From NCBI RefSeq assembly GCF_001485575.1, contig NZ_BCNB01000006.1, positions 1-64,000 on the forward strand: 64,000 nt of DNA, written 5' to 3'. How positions within the stretch are numbered: position 1 is the first letter of the stretch; every line of letters begins with the position of its first letter. The notes under the pieces were generated by a model. The model saw only the letters and a program-made list of their open reading frames with translations. It ran no database searches and was not told the DNA's origin. Below are positions 7,641-15,635 of the stretch, piece after piece. Made by a program: the position numbers and the translations under genes. The stretch comes from Haloarcula sp. CBA1127 (lineage in GTDB: Archaea; Halobacteriota; Halobacteria; Halobacteriales; Haloarculaceae).

Positions 7641-8390
7641 ATGCAGGTACTCGGTGACCTTGTCGCGCAGGCCCGCGACCGCGACGGCGTTCTCTTTCGT
7701 TCGCCCGAGCGGTCGACGCCGTACAGTTACTCCGATTTCGCCACAAACGCCTGGAAAGGCGGGAATCTGCTGCGACATTACGGCGTCCGACACGGAACGC
7801 GGGTCGCCGTCGTCGTCGGTCCCAAAGAGCCGACCGACGAGGACCGACCGGGCTACCTCCGGGACGCCCCGGACGCACTGCTTGCCTTCCTCGCGGCGGC
7901 GCTCGACGGCGCAGTCGTGGATATGGACCCGCCGAATGCGGTCGACGCGACGGCGCTCGTCGCGCCAGCGGCGTGGCTCGACCGCTACACGCAGGGACCG
8001 GGAACGAAGGGGCTGGCCTACGGTGGCCCGGTCGATGACCCCACCATCGCCCAGTTCGAGCGGGAACTGTGGAGCGAGAACCCGCTCCAGCCGCCGGGCG
8101 AAGTTTCGCCCGAGGACGACGTGCTGGCAGCGGACAGAACATACACGCACGGCGAACTCATGGCTGAGAGCGGCCGTGTCGTCGCCGATTACGATATCGA
8201 CACGGAGACGACCGTCGCGCTCCGGGCACCGATGACAACTGCGGGCGCGGTCGTCGCCGGCCTGCTTGCACCGATGCGGACCGGTGCGACGGTCGTGTTC
8301 GGCGGCGACGAGGCTGCGGATATCGCTGTTGCTGACGGGGATGTTCTCGAAGAAACTGTCGTTCGGCCGGAAGATGCGACGCCGTCGTAG
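7641..8390 (+). CDS. Half-length AMP-ligase-like protein
   Basis: 249-residue protein resembling the N-terminal half of acyl-CoA synthetases / AMP-binding ligases: YSDFATNAWKGGNLLRHYGVRHGTRVAVV matches the first Rossmann-like lobe, and LAFLAAALDGAVVDMD matches the next. The adenylation core (the Ser/Thr/Gly-rich P-loop) and the C-terminal lid are absent. The protein is therefore probably not a complete ligase, and may be a binding or regulatory relative found in haloarchaea. The ATG at 7641 was chosen because the preceding residues are unlike the family start. It is divergent from the MazG-like gene, with 78 bp between them. Confidence 0.55.
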   Translation: MQVLGDLVAQARDRDGVLFRSPERSTPYSYSDFATNAWKGGNLLRHYGVRHGTRVAVVVGPKEPTDEDRPGYLRDAPDALLAFLAAALDGAVVDMDPPNAVDATALVAPAAWLDRYTQGPGTKGLAYGGPVDDPTIAQFERELWSENPLQPPGEVSPEDDVLAADRTYTHGELMAESGRVVADYDIDTETTVALRAPMTTAGAVVAGLLAPMRTGATVVFGGDEAADIAVADGDVLEETVVRPEDATPS

Positions 8391-8539
8391 CGACCGGATA
8401 GACATCTGTCATCGATGTGCGTGGCGGGTACGCAGTAGTCGCCGTGTTGGTGCGGATGCAAAGCGGAATCGCTGGTCAGTCAGCTGATGGACGCTGTTGC
8501 TTTCTTAAAGAATTTATTTGTCCGGCTACAAAGAAAAGT

Positions 8540-8731
8540 ATGGATTTTGACTTCAAGACCGCGGTAGCCCCACTCGTTGTAATTGTCGCCGTCGCGACGG
8601 TGGCATTCATATCTATGAATATAATGGGTCGCTCGATAGTGTTCATGATGGTGCTGCCATCGATGATCGCGTTCTCCGTCGTTGCGTTCTTCTTCGGGAT
8701 GAAACACGGCGAGTTCCGCACCAGTCCGTAA
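8540..8731 (+). CDS. Small two-helix membrane protein
   Basis: 63-residue protein made of two transmembrane helices (AVAPLVVIVAVATVAFISMN and IVFMMVLPSMIAFSVVAFFFG) with a short polar end. The ATG at 8540 follows a TTTATTTG stretch about 27 bp upstream that fits a haloarchaeal TATA box of a leaderless mRNA, which supports this start. The function is unknown; small proteins of this shape are common in haloarchaea. Confidence 0.6.
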   Translation: MDFDFKTAVAPLVVIVAVATVAFISMNIMGRSIVFMMVLPSMIAFSVVAFFFGMKHGEFRTSP

Positions 8732-8942
8732 CAATCTCTCGGTCACACGGTCTGCATGTTCACGGAACCACTACGCTAAATTACTCTTATTTCAAGTCCA
8801 CTTGGTTACCGGCACGGCTGTATGTCGGCTGGTTCGGCTGTGTGTGAGGTCATTCTGTCAAACGACAAATTGACCGTGTTCGTGAGTCCCCCGTCGGATT
8901 CAGGATAGGTCTGTCGCCGGAGCCGGAGTCGTCGAATTGCGG

Positions 8943-9692
8943 TTACTCTGTCGGGCGGACGAAGTCCGCAAGTGTCACCAGCACACCGAGCACCCACCCC
9001 AGCGGGATGGAGACGCCGAGCCAGATAATAACGTAGGCGATGCCTTCCCGGTCGAAGTTCTCGATGAAGAACTCCGCAACACCGACAGCGGCCAGCACCT
9101 CGTAGAGAAACCACCGGGACAGCGAGTCGCTCGCGGGAATGACGACCGAGGCGACCGTCGTCGAGTACAGCGCTGCGACGACCGGCGGCAGGAAGATGGC
9201 CGTCATGGCGAACGGATACGCTAGCGCGACCGTTGTTCCACGGCCGCCGACCCGCCGGAACGTGACAGCCAGTGCGGCCGACAGCGTCGCAACGCCGCCG
9301 GCGACAGCGACGGCGGTGAACCCACCCGACACGAGGTCGATACTCCCCGGTTCAAGTCGAGCGAGCGCCGCCAAGCCACCCCAGACGACCAAGGAGAGGA
9401 GAACGACGCCGACCACGCCCAGACGGGTCGCCGTGCCGTCGATGCGACGGGTCTGGTACCGCAGGACGACGCCACACAGGACCAGCGGATACACCAGCGC
9501 GATGACTGGGACCCCGAGCGCAGACCAGAGGCGATAGAGGGCCAACCCGACCGAGGAGTCCGGTGTCCACGTCCCGAGGACGGTGTCGTTAGCGTTTCGC
9601 TGACGTGGATACACGAGTTCCATCCACGTTTCGTGTAATCTATTGAGGTCGATACGGACCCCGCCGACGACCCCCTGGCTTCCGGTAGACAT
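8943..9692 (-). CDS. Polytopic membrane protein of unknown function
   Basis: 249-residue integral membrane protein with about six hydrophobic helices, among them LGVPVIALVYPLVLCGVVL, LGVVGVVLLSLVVWGGLAAL, FTAVAVAGGVATLSAALAV, VALAYPFAMTAIFLPPVVA and IWLGVSIPLGWVLGVLVTL. The soluble N-terminus (about 35 residues) includes RIDLNRLHETWMELVYPR. I do not recognise the family. It stands alone between a small membrane gene and the halocyanin gene and has no operon partner. Confidence 0.65.
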   Translation of the reverse strand: MSTGSQGVVGGVRIDLNRLHETWMELVYPRQRNANDTVLGTWTPDSSVGLALYRLWSALGVPVIALVYPLVLCGVVLRYQTRRIDGTATRLGVVGVVLLSLVVWGGLAALARLEPGSIDLVSGGFTAVAVAGGVATLSAALAVTFRRVGGRGTTVALAYPFAMTAIFLPPVVAALYSTTVASVVIPASDSLSRWFLYEVLAAVGVAEFFIENFDREGIAYVIIWLGVSIPLGWVLGVLVTLADFVRPTE

Positions 9693-9820
9693 ACCGGTGG
9701 TTTCGTCCTACCGGCGTTAAATGTTTCACGGCAGCCGTGGCTGTTGTGATATCGCTGTGAAGAGTACTGCCCCGATCCGAAACCGACATATTCAGGACGG
9801 GGAGTCACAAACAGTCAGGT

Positions 9821-10486
9821 ATGACAGACGGTAGAGCGGACGTGTCCCGTCGGGGCTTCCTGCGGACAGCGGCAGGGGCCACGGCTGCGTCGGCCGCAGC
9901 AGGCACCGCGACCGCACAGGAAGGCACCGAAGGCGGCGACGGCGGGGGAGGCGGTGGGCCGCCGGATTTCGGCGGTTTCCTGGACCAGGTAGGGAACTTC
10001 GACGGCTCGGTCGCCGATGCGACCGGACAGGACACGGCGACGGTAGAGGTCGGCGTGCAGGCAAACGGCGGGGCGTTCGGCTTCGGCCCACCCGCGATCC
10101 ACGTTGACAACGGTGCAACGGTCCAGTTCGAGTGGACGGGCAACGGTGGCGGCCACAACGTCGTCTCGGACGGTGAGGGTCCGCTTGACTCCGGGAGCGC
10201 CGTCTCTAGCGCCGGCGTCAACTACGAGCACACCTTCGAGGAGGACGGCATCTACCCCTACGTCTGCGTGCCACACGAAAGCCTCGGGATGAAGGGGGCT
10301 GTCGTCGTCGGGTCGGACTACCCGACGAAATCCTCTGGTGGCGGCGGTGGCGAGAGCGCCGGCCCGCCGGAAGTGCCAAACAGCGCGAAAACGCTCGGCG
10401 TCGCAACCTCGTTCGTGATGGTCGCGACACTCGGACTTGCATACTTCTTCATCCGGTACGGCGGCGACTACGAGACGCCCGAGTAA
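9821..10486 (+). CDS. Halocyanin (blue copper electron carrier)
   Basis: 221-residue membrane-bound cupredoxin that carries electrons on the outer face of the cell membrane. A Tat signal (SRRGFLRTAAG, residues 9-19) is followed by a Gly/Asp-rich spacer, then a plastocyanin-like domain. The copper ligands can be read as His112 (GGGHNV), Cys149 (YPYVCVPHE), His152 and Met157. A Gly-rich linker leads to a C-terminal transmembrane helix (about 191-211), so the domain is anchored at the C-terminus instead of by lipid. No oxidase gene adjoins it. Confidence 0.93.
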   Translation: MTDGRADVSRRGFLRTAAGATAASAAAGTATAQEGTEGGDGGGGGGPPDFGGFLDQVGNFDGSVADATGQDTATVEVGVQANGGAFGFGPPAIHVDNGATVQFEWTGNGGGHNVVSDGEGPLDSGSAVSSAGVNYEHTFEEDGIYPYVCVPHESLGMKGAVVVGSDYPTKSSGGGGGESAGPPEVPNSAKTLGVATSFVMVATLGLAYFFIRYGGDYETPE

Positions 10487-10501
10487 CGCTCCGTCACCGC
10501 G

Positions 10502-11110
10502 TTACACCGAATCCGGACCGGCGTGAATTCTCAGATCAACGTCACGTTCCTGCCCTTCGAGATCCTCGACGACACGTTCGACGATTTTGGTCGCCTCCTT
10601 GCGGATGAGCGGTTTGACTTTCTCGATAACCCAGTCCATCGAAACGAGTCGGGGGAGGTCGACGGCACTGTCTGAGGCCGACCCGGGGTCGAACGCGACG
10701 TGAAACCGCACTCGTGACGCCGCCTCCACGTCCGCCGGGACGCCGTCCGGGTCAGGCTCGACCGCCCAGTACCCTTCGGCGTCGATGTCTTTGACGATCT
10801 GCCAGTCGATGCGCGTCGGCGGCGAAACGTCAGTTACCTCCGACCGAGCGGTGTAGGAGAGCTTCCACCACGAGAATACGAGGTCGTAGTTCGTCCCCGG
10901 TGAGCCGTCGCCGTCCTGTACCACGCGGTCGAGATATTCGGAATATCGCGCGTAGCCCGGAAAGTCCAGCAGAAACTCGTACACCTCTTCGGGTGGGACG
11001 TACACGACCGTGCTGACCTCGACTTCGTCCACGTCTGTGACACCGGATGTACCGAAGGTAAACTTTCGGGCATCGAACCCCGACTGTGGCCGCGTTTTTT
11101 GCCGAAACAT
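10502..11110 (-). CDS. SRPBCC / polyketide cyclase-like protein
   Basis: 202-residue START-like (SRPBCC) protein. The signature VSTVVYVPPEEVYEFLLDFPGYARYSEYLDRV is that of the coenzyme Q-binding / cyclase branch; a beta-grip follows with FSWWKLSYTARSEVTDVSPPTRIDWQIV and a long C-terminal helix. Such proteins bind a hydrophobic ligand. The start ATG at 11110 lies 64 bp from the divergent winged-helix gene, and the shared promoter contains inverted TTCCAC/GTGGAA arms. The two are therefore likely co-regulated. The ligand is unknown. Confidence 0.75.
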   Translation of the reverse strand: MFRQKTRPQSGFDARKFTFGTSGVTDVDEVEVSTVVYVPPEEVYEFLLDFPGYARYSEYLDRVVQDGDGSPGTNYDLVFSWWKLSYTARSEVTDVSPPTRIDWQIVKDIDAEGYWAVEPDPDGVPADVEAASRVRFHVAFDPGSASDSAVDLPRLVSMDWVIEKVKPLIRKEATKIVERVVEDLEGQERDVDLRIHAGPDSV

Positions 11111-11169
11111 TTCCACAGAGCATAATAATGAACAGAAAATATTATCACCCTGTATTGGATATAGTGGAA
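11111..11169. promoter_or_regulatory. Divergent promoter with inverted TTCCAC...GTGGAA arms
   Basis: The 64-bp gap between the two divergent genes is AT-rich in its centre (ATAATAATG, AAAATATTATC). TTCCAC at 11111-11116 and its reverse complement GTGGAA at 11164-11169 lie symmetrically near its two ends. This fits overlapping TATA boxes controlled by one regulator. Confidence 0.45.
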
Positions 11170-11174
11170 GTACC

Positions 11175-11450
11175 ATGAGTGCATCCGATATCCAGTCCGC
11201 TGATACCGACAGCGAGCACGAGGGGAGTGGATGGGAAGCCGTCCGCGATCTCCCGCCAAGCGCGAAACTCGTTGCGAAAGTCTTAGAGTACAACGAGACC
11301 CTGACCCAGAGCCAGCTCGCCGAGGAGACGCTGCTGCCACCGCGGACAGTCCGGTACGCCCTCTCCCGCCTCGAAGATGTCGGCGTCATCGACTCCCGGT
11401 TCTCGTTCGCCGACGCGCGCAAACGGATCTACACACTCCGGGTTGAGTAG
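11175..11450 (+). CDS. Winged-helix DNA-binding protein (MarR-like)
   Basis: 91-residue single-domain winged helix: LPPSAKLVAKVLEYNETLTQSQLAEETLLPPRTVRYALSRLEDVGVIDSRF, then a wing with DARKRIYTL. The helix-turn-helix is clear, with TVRYALSRL as recognition helix. It has no ligand domain. It probably controls the divergent SRPBCC gene and itself. The start is the ATG at 11175 (MSASDIQS); about 20 acidic residues precede the domain. cetZ lies 101 bp downstream. Confidence 0.8.
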   Translation: MSASDIQSADTDSEHEGSGWEAVRDLPPSAKLVAKVLEYNETLTQSQLAEETLLPPRTVRYALSRLEDVGVIDSRFSFADARKRIYTLRVE

Positions 11451-11551
11451 CCGCACCCTTCATTCCGCGCCTAGAGCTGTTTTACCTCTCCTTGTCGCCC
11501 GTTGACAGTGTGAGGACAACGTTGATTAGTCAGCCTCACAAGACATCTGGT

Positions 11552-12625
11552 ATGAAAGTCGTCCTGATTGGTGTCGGGCAGGCTGGCGGGAAAGTAACCC
11601 AGTCGCTTGCCCAGTTCGATTACGACATGGGGTTCGACGCTGTCCGGGGGGCCCTCGCCGTTAATACGGCGCGAGCCGACCTCCAGAATCTCGATATCGA
11701 CACGGCCCTCATCGGACAGGACCGCGTGAAAGGTCACGGCGTCGGCGGTGACAACGAGCTCGGGGCGCAGGTTATGCAGGAGAACGCCACCGAGGTGCTC
11801 GACGAACTCGACGGTCGGATCACGACCGAAGCCGAGGCCATCGTCGTCGTCGCCGGACTCGGCGGCGGCACCGGCTCCGGCGGCGCACCGATGCTCGCCC
11901 GTGAACTCAAGCGCATCTACGAGAAGCCGGTGTACGTCCTCGGCATTCTCCCCGGCCGGGATGAAGGCGGCCTCTACCAGGCCAACGCCGGTCGCTCACT
12001 CAAGACCGCTGCCCGCGAGGCGGACTCCCTCCTGCTCGTCGACAACGACGCCTGGCGGGGCAGCGGTGACAGCGTCGCCGCCGGTTTCGAACGCGTAAAC
12101 GACGCCATCTCCCAGCGGGTCGGTCTGCTGTTTGCCTCCGGCGAGGCTGTCGAGGGAGTCGGTGAGAGCGTCGTCGACTCCTCGGAGATCATCAACACGC
12201 TCAGAGGCGGCGGCATCGCCTCTATCGGCTACGCCAGCGCCGAGGCCAGCGAGGACGCCGGCGAGAACGTCAACACTATCACTAGCGTCACCCGGAAAGC
12301 CCTCCTTACGAGCATGAGCCTGCCCAACGCGGTCAAGGCCGACTCGGCCCTCCTCGTCGTCGCGGGTGACCCCGAACGCCTCTCGCGGAAGGGCGTCGAA
12401 CGAGCGCGCCGCTGGGTGGAAGACCAGACCGGGAGCATGGAAGTCCGGGGCGGGGACTTCCCGCTTGGCTCCGACAAAATCGCGTCGCTCATCGTTCTTT
12501 CGGGCGTCGAACGGTCCGAACGGGTCGACGCGTTCATGAAGCGCGCCCGCGAGGCGGCCGACTCCCAAGGCGGGACGACCGATCCGGACGAGTTCACAAA
12601 CGACAAACTGGACGGGCTGTTCTAA
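11552..12625 (+). CDS. cetZ: CetZ-family tubulin-like protein (paralogue 2)
   Basis: 357-residue FtsZ/tubulin-superfamily GTPase of the archaeal CetZ group, which shapes cells instead of dividing them. It has the phosphate loop GGGTGSGG (residues 104-111) and KGHGVGGDNELGAQ. The T7-like synergy region DSSEIINTL puts Glu at position 212. The C-terminus ends in a short acidic tail, KLDGLF. The start ATG at 11552 gives MKVVLIGVGQAGGK, the standard CetZ beginning. Compared with the second CetZ in this window (47427-48608) it lacks a Gly/Ser-rich insertion of about 20 residues. A winged-helix gene lies upstream. Confidence 0.93.
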   Translation: MKVVLIGVGQAGGKVTQSLAQFDYDMGFDAVRGALAVNTARADLQNLDIDTALIGQDRVKGHGVGGDNELGAQVMQENATEVLDELDGRITTEAEAIVVVAGLGGGTGSGGAPMLARELKRIYEKPVYVLGILPGRDEGGLYQANAGRSLKTAAREADSLLLVDNDAWRGSGDSVAAGFERVNDAISQRVGLLFASGEAVEGVGESVVDSSEIINTLRGGGIASIGYASAEASEDAGENVNTITSVTRKALLTSMSLPNAVKADSALLVVAGDPERLSRKGVERARRWVEDQTGSMEVRGGDFPLGSDKIASLIVLSGVERSERVDAFMKRAREAADSQGGTTDPDEFTNDKLDGLF

Positions 12626-12672
12626 ACGGTTTTCGGCGCAGATTCCGGAATCGCTCGACTGGGACGGCAGCC

Positions 12673-14016
12673 TCAGGCGAGACTGCTACCGTCGAACTTC
12701 GCGCGGTCGAAGTCGTGGTCGAGCAGGTCGAGAACGGTCGGCGCGATATCGTAGAGGTCGGCGTCTTCGATGCGAACGTCCGGATCGTCGACTAGGAGCG
12801 TCGCGTTGTCGAAGCTGTGCATACCGTTTCGCGGCCCGACGCCGAACACGTCCTCGGAGCCCTTGAATCCGGCCTTCAGGTCGAAGCCGTGGTTCGGAAC
12901 AACAGTGAGGTCCGGCGCGATGTCGGCGTGGTCGCCGCGGAAGGCGTCTTCCTTGGTCACGACACGGTCGGCGACCTTCTTGCCGTCCGGGCCTTCCAGC
13001 GATTCGAGTTTCTCCTTGAGGTCCCCACGGACGGACTCGTACTCGGATTCGGGAACGCTGCCGTTCGGCTCCCGGCCCTCTAAGTTGATGTAGAACCGTC
13101 CGGGAATGAGCGAATAGGCCTTCGTGTCCTCGCTGATATCGCCGAGTTCGGAGTGGTCGTCGGTCGCGTAGTCGAGCCACCCCTCCTGCTGGAGCCACTC
13201 GTTGAAGTGGACCTCGTAGTCGAGAGAGGTGAAGCCGTGGTCCGAGGCGACGACCATCGTCACGTCGTCGGGCAGTCGGTCGCGCAGGTCGCCGAGATAG
13301 GCGTCGACCTGCTTGTAGAACTCGAAGAACGCCTCCTGGTTCTCGCCGTCGCGCTCGTAGTCCTTGAACAGGAAGTGGTTGACCCGGTCAGTGGTCATGA
13401 ACACGCCGAAAAACAGGTCCCAGTCGTCCTGCTCGACGTAGTGTTTGAACGCTTCGTAGCGTTTTTCGAGCGTCTTGTGGGCGTCCTCGACGAAATCGCT
13501 CTTGTCGTCGTCGTGGCCGAGTTTGGCGTTGACGTCGATCCGGTAGTCGCTGTCCTGAAGGTGGTCCCGGAGTTCGTCCGGGTAGGCGGCCTTGTCCACG
13601 CCCGGTGAGAGAAAGCCCGACACCATCCGCTGGACGTTCCGCTGTGGCGGGAAGGTGACCGGCACATTCAGAACCGTGGCATTGCGGCCATCGTCGGTGA
13701 CGCGGTCCCAGAGGCGCGTCGCCTGCACGTCACGTCCCATCGGGACGTAGGTATCGTATGACCCGACCTCGCGGTCCTGGAAACCATAGACGCCCGTTTG
13801 TCCGGGGTTAACACCGGTCGTCAGCGCCGGCCAGCAGGCGCTAGACTCGGGGGGGACGATGCTGTCGATGGGGCCGGCGCTTCCGTCCGACGCCATCTCC
13901 GTTAGGTTCGGGAACACGTCAGGGTGCTCGTCGATGAGGCTAAACGGTACGCCGTCAATACCGAAGAAGGCAACACGCGGTGCGTCGTCGCCCTTCAATC
14001 GGTCGAATAATCCCAT
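12673..14016 (-). CDS. Type I phosphodiesterase / alkaline phosphatase superfamily
   Basis: 447-residue protein of the nucleotide pyrophosphatase/phosphodiesterase fold, without signal peptide, so cytoplasmic. Metal-site segments visible: FFGIDGVPFSL near the start (Asp ligand), the nucleophile region SSACWPALTTGVNPGQTGVYGF, VVASDHGFTSLDYEVHFNEWL (Asp-His pair) and the late His region NGMHSFDNATL. Such haloarchaeal enzymes are often near surface or sulfatase genes, but the true substrate cannot be read. It converges with cetZ. Confidence 0.85.
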   Translation of the reverse strand: MGLFDRLKGDDAPRVAFFGIDGVPFSLIDEHPDVFPNLTEMASDGSAGPIDSIVPPESSACWPALTTGVNPGQTGVYGFQDREVGSYDTYVPMGRDVQATRLWDRVTDDGRNATVLNVPVTFPPQRNVQRMVSGFLSPGVDKAAYPDELRDHLQDSDYRIDVNAKLGHDDDKSDFVEDAHKTLEKRYEAFKHYVEQDDWDLFFGVFMTTDRVNHFLFKDYERDGENQEAFFEFYKQVDAYLGDLRDRLPDDVTMVVASDHGFTSLDYEVHFNEWLQQEGWLDYATDDHSELGDISEDTKAYSLIPGRFYINLEGREPNGSVPESEYESVRGDLKEKLESLEGPDGKKVADRVVTKEDAFRGDHADIAPDLTVVPNHGFDLKAGFKGSEDVFGVGPRNGMHSFDNATLLVDDPDVRIEDADLYDIAPTVLDLLDHDFDRAKFDGSSLA

Positions 14017-14360
14017 ACGACCCGTTAGTCAGGTCAGGAACAAGAAACTTCTTTTCGGCGCCGCGTCACCGAAAGCGGCAAAATAATCGACACAGCCCAG
14101 CGGTCAGGACGACTGGTCCGCGTTCTCCGGAACCACAGTTAGATGTGCGATTCCGGGTGTCGACCGTCGTTCGGCTCGCGGAACGACAGTCGTGTGGTCA
14201 AGCGCCGCGTCGGTGTCATCAGTAGCCATACGCGTACAGATAGCAGTTACACGGACAAAAGATTACCCATGCTCATACATAATCGGAGACACCTGCCGGT
14301 ATTACTTCTGGAAATACACCGCCAACGGAACAAAAACCGCAAAAGGTGGTCCCGGACGCG
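14017..14360. other. 344-bp stretch with no recognised gene
   Basis: Between the phosphodiesterase start and the pyrophosphatase stop. The only reading frame of note is a 41-codon one on the minus strand (14104-14229). An AT-rich run CATGCTCATACATAATCGG near 14270-14285 could be a promoter. No repeats stand out. Confidence 0.5.
14104..14229 (-). CDS. Possible 41-residue microprotein
   Basis: An ATG at 14229 opens a 41-codon frame to TGA at 14104. The product begins MATDDTDAALDHTTVVPRAE and ends in acidic ENADQSS, so it has the Asp/Glu-rich character of haloarchaeal proteins. Its codon use is less biased than neighbouring genes. I recognise no family. It is reported because it fills an otherwise empty 344-bp gap; it may be noise. 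Confidence 0.25.
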   Translation of the reverse strand: MATDDTDAALDHTTVVPRAERRSTPGIAHLTVVPENADQSS

Positions 14361-14894
14361 TCAGTTGAACTCTTCGTCGTAGAGTTCCTGCGCGTGGACG
14401 ATAGCGTCCTTTGCGGCTTCTTTGTCTTCCCAGCCCAGCGTCTCGACTTCTTTGCCCTCTTCGAGGTTCTTGTAAGTCGAGAAGAACTCGTCAATCTCGT
14501 CGAGGGTCTGCTGTGGGATGTCGTCGAGGTCTTCGATGTGGTCATAGCGCGGGTCCTCAATCGGGACTGCGATGACCTTGTCGTCCTGCTCGCCGTCGTC
14601 GTCCATCTTCATCAGGGCGACGGGGCGGGCCTCAATGACACAGCCGGGGAACGTCTGGTCTTCGACGAGGACGAGCACGTCGAACGGGTCCTCGTCGTCG
14701 TAGTACGACTGCGGAATGAAGCCGTAGTCGGACGGGTAGTGAACGTTCGAGTGAAGGACACGGTCGAGGACGACACCGGGGATGTCCTTCTCGTACTCGT
14801 ACTTGTTACGCTCGCCTTTCAGGCACTCAACAACGGCGTAGATTTCTTCGGGGGGGTTCGGTCCGGTTTCGAGGTCTTCCCAGAGGTTCGTCAT
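14361..14894 (-). CDS. ppa: Inorganic pyrophosphatase (family I)
   Basis: 177-residue soluble family I pyrophosphatase that hydrolyses PPi from biosynthetic reactions. The signature DDEDPFDVLVLVE (D-x-D-P-x-D metal loop), VHYPSDYGFIPQSYYDD, the second acidic cluster DDGEQDDKVIAVP and YKNLEEGKEVE all match the family, as does the length. ATG at 14894 (MTNLWEDL) is preferred over GTG one codon earlier. About 80-90 bp upstream lies AATATCTAACTATAGATATATT, with a short palindrome ATATCT/AGATAT. Confidence 0.96.
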   Translation of the reverse strand: MTNLWEDLETGPNPPEEIYAVVECLKGERNKYEYEKDIPGVVLDRVLHSNVHYPSDYGFIPQSYYDDEDPFDVLVLVEDQTFPGCVIEARPVALMKMDDDGEQDDKVIAVPIEDPRYDHIEDLDDIPQQTLDEIDEFFSTYKNLEEGKEVETLGWEDKEAAKDAIVHAQELYDEEFN

Positions 14895-15191
14895 CACCGG
14901 CGACTGCGCGACGCCGTCAAAAAGTCCTTTCGTAATAGCCGCAGCTATTCGGTATTATGCCCTATATAACCCAATAATATCTAACTATAGATATATTCTT
15001 AGATTACACTTACCACCTGTAAACGACAATCTGAAAGCAAATTAATCGGAAACTCAGTTCAACTGAGGGCACATAATATAATCTTTCCGATACTATTGTA
15101 GCTGCTAGTTGTGTGGTGGTTAATGCCCCACAGCAGGCGTTGTGCGCCAGAGTTAACAAGTGTTAAATAGCTTGCTGACATTTACTCAACT
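14895..15191. other. 297-bp AT-rich intergenic region
   Basis: Divergent promoter region between ppa and the PadR gene. It is AT-rich compared with its flanks and includes the palindrome ATATCT(N6)AGATAT at 14977-14994 and a second palindrome at 15153-15166. No gene is visible. Confidence 0.5.
15153..15166 (+). promoter_or_regulatory. Palindromic operator overlapping the PadR-gene TATA box
   Basis: TTAACA and TGTTAA arms around a central AG, ending 25 bp before the PadR start codon. The right arm forms GTTAAATAG, which lies where the TATA box of a leaderless mRNA would be. PadR dimers commonly repress their own gene from such sites, so autorepression by blocking TBP is likely. Confidence 0.6.
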
Positions 15192-15551
15192 ATGTCAGAG
15201 GCACAAACAGTTACTGACAGTCCGGGCATCGCAAAAGAACTCACCGCTTTTCAGCAGAATATCCTAGTAATACTCGCTGAAGAGCCGCGGTATGGTCTCG
15301 CTATCAAGCGCGAACTGGAAGAATACTACAACGACGAAGTCAACCACGGTCGCCTGTACCCGAACCTCGACGACCTCGTCGAGATGGGACTCGTCGAGAA
15401 GAGCGAACTCGACAAGCGAACGAACCAGTACTCCCTGACAGAGTCGGGCAAGGACGCAGTCCTCGACCAGCTCGGATGGGTGTTCGGGAAGTTCATCTCC
15501 GACGACGGTCGAGCCGACGAACTCCGTGATCTGATCACGGCACAGCAGTAG
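15192..15551 (+). CDS. PadR-family transcriptional regulator
   Basis: 119-residue PadR-type winged helix: LTAFQQNILVILAEEPRYGLAIKRELEEYYNDEVNHGRLYPNLDDLVEMGLVEK is the classic PadR core, followed by the wing TNQYSLTESGKDAV and a short C-terminal helix for dimerisation. The 17-residue polar N-terminus is typical of haloarchaeal members. The only nearby regulatory site is the palindrome in its own promoter, so it is probably autoregulated. Its other targets cannot be deduced; the gene downstream is convergent. Confidence 0.9.
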   Translation: MSEAQTVTDSPGIAKELTAFQQNILVILAEEPRYGLAIKRELEEYYNDEVNHGRLYPNLDDLVEMGLVEKSELDKRTNQYSLTESGKDAVLDQLGWVFGKFISDDGRADELRDLITAQQ

Positions 15552-15635
15552 ACTCGCATCTGGGCACCTGCGAACTACTGTTAATCAATTCTTAACGCGA
15601 AACAAACGCTGACTACCGACGGGTATACCAAACAG

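Noticed and set aside
7563..8405. An extension of the MazG-like protein to 382 residues
   Set aside because: The extra part is antisense to the AMP-ligase-like gene; the MazG domain starts at 7562.
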